Under the pieces are notes generated by a model. That model was not told the origin of the DNA and did not search any database. It saw nothing but the letters and a program-made list of their open reading frames with translations. A stretch of 64,000 bases of DNA, from positions 10,906,001-10,970,000 of the forward strand of contig BSYO01000003.1 in NCBI GenBank assembly GCA_033239525.1, in the 5' to 3' direction. This DNA is from Nepenthes gracilis. Taxonomy: Eukaryota > Streptophyta > Magnoliopsida > Caryophyllales > Nepenthaceae. The number at the start of each line of letters is the position of its first letter. The first letter of the stretch is position 1. Below are positions 59,869-64,000 of this stretch, piece by piece. The position numbers were made by a program, and so were the translations under genes.

Positions 59869-60941
59869 TGAAAAAGCACGTTTGGTGCTCACGTGTTTCG
59901 ACCCGTTACAAGTATAGCGGAAGCAATTAAATTAATTAAATTAAATATCCGATACACGAAAGGATATTTAACTCTAGATGTAAACGGTTAGCAATCATAC
60001 ACAATATATAAATAATAATGAACAAGCAATATAGATTAAGCCAAGCATAAACAATAGTAAAAAGATCCGATTTTTGGTGATTTAATAAAACCTCGATACC
60101 CACGGTATCGAGAAAAACACTCCGGCTTCAACGGCGGTGGAAGCAATGCACTATGAAAATCAACTTACAGCCGGTGGTAACGACGCCTAACCCAGCCGAC
60201 TTACTCCCGACACGTGATTACTACCAAGGAACTCCTTCGATTTGCTTGGCAAGAACGGAACCGACACCTTCCGGTCTTCAAGCCACTCTTCCCTCTCGTG
60301 CCACTTGAATTGCCAATCACGAACGGATCTCCTTCTTCACGAACGGATCTCCAACAATGGTAGAAGACAAAGTTTTAATGGCTAAAGAAGATGAGTGAGA
60401 AAACTATTTAGAACTTGTAGAACAATGTTGTAGAGATTAGTTTTCTCAAGAGAAGAAACAATAATCTTGAAGCATGAAGGCTTTCTTCTCAAATGGAGGC
60501 TCAAAATAATCTGACAGAGAGCATATGGCGTCCTTGGGGTTTGAATAACATAAGCCAATATTTATAGAGGAGCCAAAACGCGTTCAAAAATGGCCCGTTG
60601 GGCCGCCGCTCGAGCGGGGCGGAGCTCGGGCGCGGCGGCCGTAGGGTTTCGTGGGAAACCGCGGGGCGCTCGAGCGGCCATGGGGCGAGCAGCGAGCGGT
60701 CGTAGTTTCGGGATTATCGGCTCGAGCGGGTAGAGGCGAGCATCGAGCGGCCCCAGCTTCGATTATTCGGCTCGAAGCGGGAGGCGGGCACCAAAGCAGC
60801 GGGCGGTCCCGGACGGTGCTCGGCGCGTGGAGGGCGGACCAATAAATTTTAATGAATTTTAAACCGACAACCCACAACCCGACATCAATAAAATAATACA
60901 TATGGTCACGGAATATGCCAATTAGACAAATGTCTCTAACA
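59869..60941 (-). repeat. D array LTR 3
   Basis: Starts TGAAAAAGCACGTTTGGTGC and ends GTCTCTAACA directly before the ATTAG duplication. Palindrome block at 60,600-60,830, longer than in LTR 1 and LTR 2. Confidence 0.95.
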
Positions 60942-60946
60942 ATTAG

Positions 60947-61960
60947 AATTCAAAATCATATAACAATCCATAAAGCTCAGAAGATCAAAATTATATAAGT
61001 TCAAAAATTCAATCAAAACTTGCTAAATTCCTATGATTAAAACATTTCAAAACATACAATACAATATAAATCAAATCAGAAAAATTAAATCATATAAAAT
61101 TAAAAAACCAATGATTGGTGACTCGCACATAGAAGCAAACTTTAAGGATGGTTTATATTTATTCTTGATAACTATATGTCAAATCAGTACTATTTAAAAT
61201 ATATAAGTGAGCTGTCTATATATTATTTTTTATAGACAAAGTTAAATTTTATTTTTTTGCCCTCTGTGGATAGTGAGTGTACTCTATAAGTATGTATAAT
61301 ATATTAGGATATTTAAATATATATTATTAATTTTTATAATTTTTTTTTTAAAAAGAAAACAAACTAAAAATTTTATAACAAAATATACAAAACCTTTTCA
61401 TATTATATAAAAAAGTACAAATATGAAGTTTTTTCTTTTTGTAAGAACAATGTAAATACAAAACATTTTGACTCCATGATAAAAAGTGCAAATTCATATC
61501 TAATAATAAAATAAATCTTTACCAAAATACTTGGAATGTCATATATAAGATCAAATTCATAATATTTTACGACTTTTTTAAAAAAATATTTTCATAAATA
61601 AACATAATTATTCAAAATATTAACTTATTTGGTAAAAAAACAAACAAATTTTTTAAATAATCGATAAAATCTAACATAACCCCAAAATGTTTGGTGAATA
61701 ACACATGCACATAATAATATTTGAAATATGGATATAAAAAGAGTACAGGCATATACTATAAAGTAAGAAATGCAGGCAAAATCAAAAGATTCAAACAATA
61801 AATTAAAGAATGTGTTAAAATATATTTACCTTTAATATTAAATTTTAACAGATTTGATTTAAAAAATTTTTAAACTCTCTTTCATTCTCCTCCTCCTCCT
61901 TCTTCTCTTTCTATCTATTTTCTCACTTTTCTTATAAAAATGTCTGAAAATAAGGCTAAG
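60947..61960. repeat. AT-rich repeat, second copy, right part
   Basis: Continues the repeat broken at 52,957. Landmarks: AACCAATGATTGGTGA (compare AACTAATGATTGATGA at ~40,940), ATTATTAATTTTTATAATTT (compare ~41,160), and a pyrimidine-rich CTCCTCCTCCTTCTTCTC end at ~61,885 (compare ~41,790). Confidence 0.5.
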
Positions 61961-63777
61961 GATACTTAAACATTAAATCAGTGTATGAGATGTCAAATAG
62001 ACAGATATTATGTGCTACCAAGAATACAAAAGCAATAGGCAGGTTCCCTCTTCCTCCCCCTTTTTATTTTTTATTTTTTTTCTTTTTTTTTCAACGTTTT
62101 TTAATTTATTTTTTTAATTTTGTTTTATATTAATTTTTATTATTAAATTTTTTATAAAATAAAAAAATATTAAAAAATATTTAATTATAATTTTTTAGAT
62201 TCTATTAATATAATATATTTTAAAAAATATATTACTATAAAATTATTATTTTATATTTTAAATTATATAATTATAAAATTATTATTTTATAAAATATATA
62301 AAATATAAATATAAATATAAATATTTAATAATAATAAAATTTTGATCTAATTTATAAATAAATTTATTTATATATTTAATTTTTATATAAATTTATATTT
62401 TATAAAAATAAATAAAATATATATAAAGGATAAAGATAAAAAGAAAAAGAAAAAAAGATATTATATAAAATAAAATATGAGAAAAACAAAGCAAAAAAGA
62501 AAAAAGAAAAAAGAAAAAAAAGAAGGGAGGCTATTAGATTAAATCTAACAATACTGTGCATGCGGCATAACCGCAGTGCTGCACATGTGCGAAACAGGGC
62601 CCCTCAACTCAACATAAGCTTGGTTGGGTATAAGCTTGGTTGGTGTTCCCACAAATGTTTCATCAATTCCAAAAATGATGATTTCCCTCATTGCCTCTTT
62701 GGCATCAACCATCCTCAACTTTTCCACTTTTACCTATATTTTTATTATTTTTTATGTAAAATATTATCTTATAACAAAAGACCATCTATAGGTTCTACCT
62801 CAAAAAAATTGAAAATTCTTCTCTCACTTTGGCTTCCTCAAGATTTCTATGAAGAACAACATCAAACTCTTCCAAGAGAGTCTTGCTTTTCCTAAATTCT
62901 AAACTATGACTTCTATGAAATAGATACAATACTTATAAATTAATAAATTTTCTCATGTTATTGAAGAATCTAAGAAAATAAAGTACGTTACATTATTAAA
63001 GAACTTTGCTTTTAAACATTACAATAATTTTAGAGTGAAAGACATGTTGATTACAATTATGCAGTTGCTATAGAGATTTAGAGAGGTATTAGGATAGGTG
63101 AAGATTGAAATTCAAATGCTTAAAATGATCCATGTTATTCGGTGGACTTAGCAGTGTATATTCGACCCATATTAGACAGTATACTTATCAGTATTGCACT
63201 ACAAATATTAAAGTTGTGGTAACACATTTGACAATTGACAAGAAAACACAACATACCATGAAGAATAAATCATGTTCGCATTAGGTTTTGACAAGATGTG
63301 AAGCAGGAGAGGCGCCTCCTTTGTTTTGTAAGTGTCTACGTGGGTTGAGTCTTAAAAAGCATATAGATTGAAAAAAAAAAAAGAAAATAATTTGTTTAAA
63401 ATTAAGATAAAGATAAACATCAAAAATAATTTTAAAATACATAAAATTAAAATAATAATACATAAATGGGATAGAAGAATGTCTTTGTACATCCATTATT
63501 TCTAAGACTAATTCTACGTGTACGGAAAAAGTATTTAGAGAGTTTATAATAATTTAGGGAGTACCATGTCACCCCTAAAAATTTTGTAATATTTTATTTG
63601 TGGAAGCATGACCTCTTGGTCTTGGTCATTGCCATTGAGGAGATTTTTCCCTAGTTTTTCATGTGACTCTCAACATTTGTTTTCTCTTCTCTTAGTAAAT
63701 ATACATGTTTTTAGTGTACAATTAGCAAATGTTTTTCATTAAATAATGGATTGGATGATTTGATTGTTGTTCGACAG
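61961..63777 (+). other. End of the 14.7-kb OSC intron
   Basis: 62,040-62,530 is almost pure A/T low-complexity sequence. 62,540-62,900 is of normal composition and has facing open frames (62,545-62,727 minus, 62,560-62,895 plus) that I cannot assign; it also has a short duplication of AAGCTTGGTTGG. The rest is AT-rich, ending GTTGTTCGACAG. Confidence 0.5.
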
Positions 63778-63975
63778 AATGAAGATGGTGGGTGGGGATT
63801 TCACATTGAAGGTCACAGCATAATGTTCACTACAATCCTCAACTATATTTGCATACGTTTATTAGGAGAAGGACCTGATGGATGTCACGATAATGCCGTT
63901 GCAAGAGCTCGTCAATGGATTCTTGACCATGGTGGCGCCACCCTCATCCCTTCTTTGGGAAAGTGTTGGCTTTCG
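63778..63975 (+). CDS. Oxidosqualene cyclase, next internal exon (66 codons)
   Basis: A 198-bp exon between TTGTTCGACAG and donor GTTAGT, phase 0, joined to the HQ of the previous exon to complete the QW repeat [11 protein letters not shown]. It encodes [49 protein letters not shown] and GKCWLS. EGHS (not EGPS) and GFHIEGHS point to the beta-amyrin/friedelin synthase side of the family rather than cycloartenol or lupeol synthase. Deviations from usual residues: Ile for Thr in GHSTMF, CHDNAV for GQDNAC, SLGKCW for SWGKTW. The Trp-to-Leu change at SWGK is in a normally strict position. No stop or shift. The gene continues past the right end; the catalytic DCTAE motif is not in view. Confidence 0.97.
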
Positions 63976-64000
63976 GTTAGTTTACGCATTTTTTGCAGCA

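Larger units (their letters stand above)
52958..60941 (-). mobile_element. Tandem family D array: LTR-gag-LTR-gag-LTR
   Basis: Three same-orientation LTRs (52958-53977, 56406-57438, 59869-60941) separated by two near-identical 2.4-kb interiors. The whole is flanked by a perfect 5-bp duplication ATTAG (52953-52957 and 60942-60946), so a single insertion was later expanded, most simply by unequal recombination between LTRs. On the minus strand each interior starts ATTGGTATCGAGACTTACC (copia initiator-Met primer site, mutated) and ends AAAGGGGAGAT (polypurine tract). Only a gag-type protein is encoded; no protease, integrase or RT. This fits the TR-GAG class of gag-only non-autonomous elements. 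The gag wording is that of the SIRE/Maximus copia lineage. It lies antisense to the OSC gene. Confidence 0.95.

Overview
This is a 64 kb piece of a nuclear plant genome, most likely a eudicot. It is AT-rich, full of LTR retrotransposons and LINE-1-type elements, and has spliceosomal exons with GT-AG borders. I see no prokaryotic operon, CRISPR array, rRNA or tRNA gene. The one clear host gene is on the + strand: a plant oxidosqualene cyclase (OSC, triterpene synthase). Three consecutive internal exons are visible at 29841-30023, 48983-49072 and 63778-63975 (61, 30 and 66 codons, all phase 0). They join into the continuous N-terminal part of an OSC of the beta-amyrin/friedelin-synthase-like type. 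The exon coding the start of the protein was not found upstream, and the remaining exons lie beyond the right end. The introns between these exons are about 19.0 kb and 14.7 kb, and the intron to the left is at least 29.8 kb if exon 1 exists, so the window is one transposon-inflated triterpene synthase locus.

Layout. 1-7.3 kb: AT-rich DNA and a decayed Ty1/copia element (A, 1153-6705). 7.4-10.3 kb: a non-autonomous minus-strand LTR element with a perfect TSD (B). 11.3-16.1 kb: a large-LTR, tiny-interior element (C) whose left LTR was hit by a solo LTR of family D. 17.4-18.4 kb: another D solo LTR. 21.9-29.3 kb: a broken plus-strand D element, invaded by a solo LTR (E, 22982-25463) and by an unusual unit with inverted LTRs (26751-29147). 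29.8 kb: first visible OSC exon. Intron to 49 kb: an old D element (30.4-36.6 kb), a 5'-truncated LINE split by a C solo LTR (36.7-39.1 kb), a long AT-rich repeat (39.3-41.8 kb) and a nearly full-length antisense LINE (41.8-48.2 kb). 48983: next exon. Intron to 63.8 kb: a candidate solo LTR (50.6-51.1 kb), then a second copy of the AT-rich repeat split by a tandem D array LTR-gag-LTR-gag-LTR (52958-60941). 63778: last visible exon.

The elements show layers of different age. Several young insertions have exact 5-bp target duplications, and two of these are confirmed against an uninterrupted paralogous site inside the window. Family D carries a SIRE-like gag (UBN2 region plus two zinc knuckles) and no pol, so it is a non-autonomous gag-only element. 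Points worth a second look: the swollen OSC gene; the inverted-LTR unit with U5-type ends on both sides; the tandem three-LTR array; and chains of small hairpins with a shared CCGGAGT-like loop found in several different LTR families. All calls come from reading the sequence; no database search was possible.
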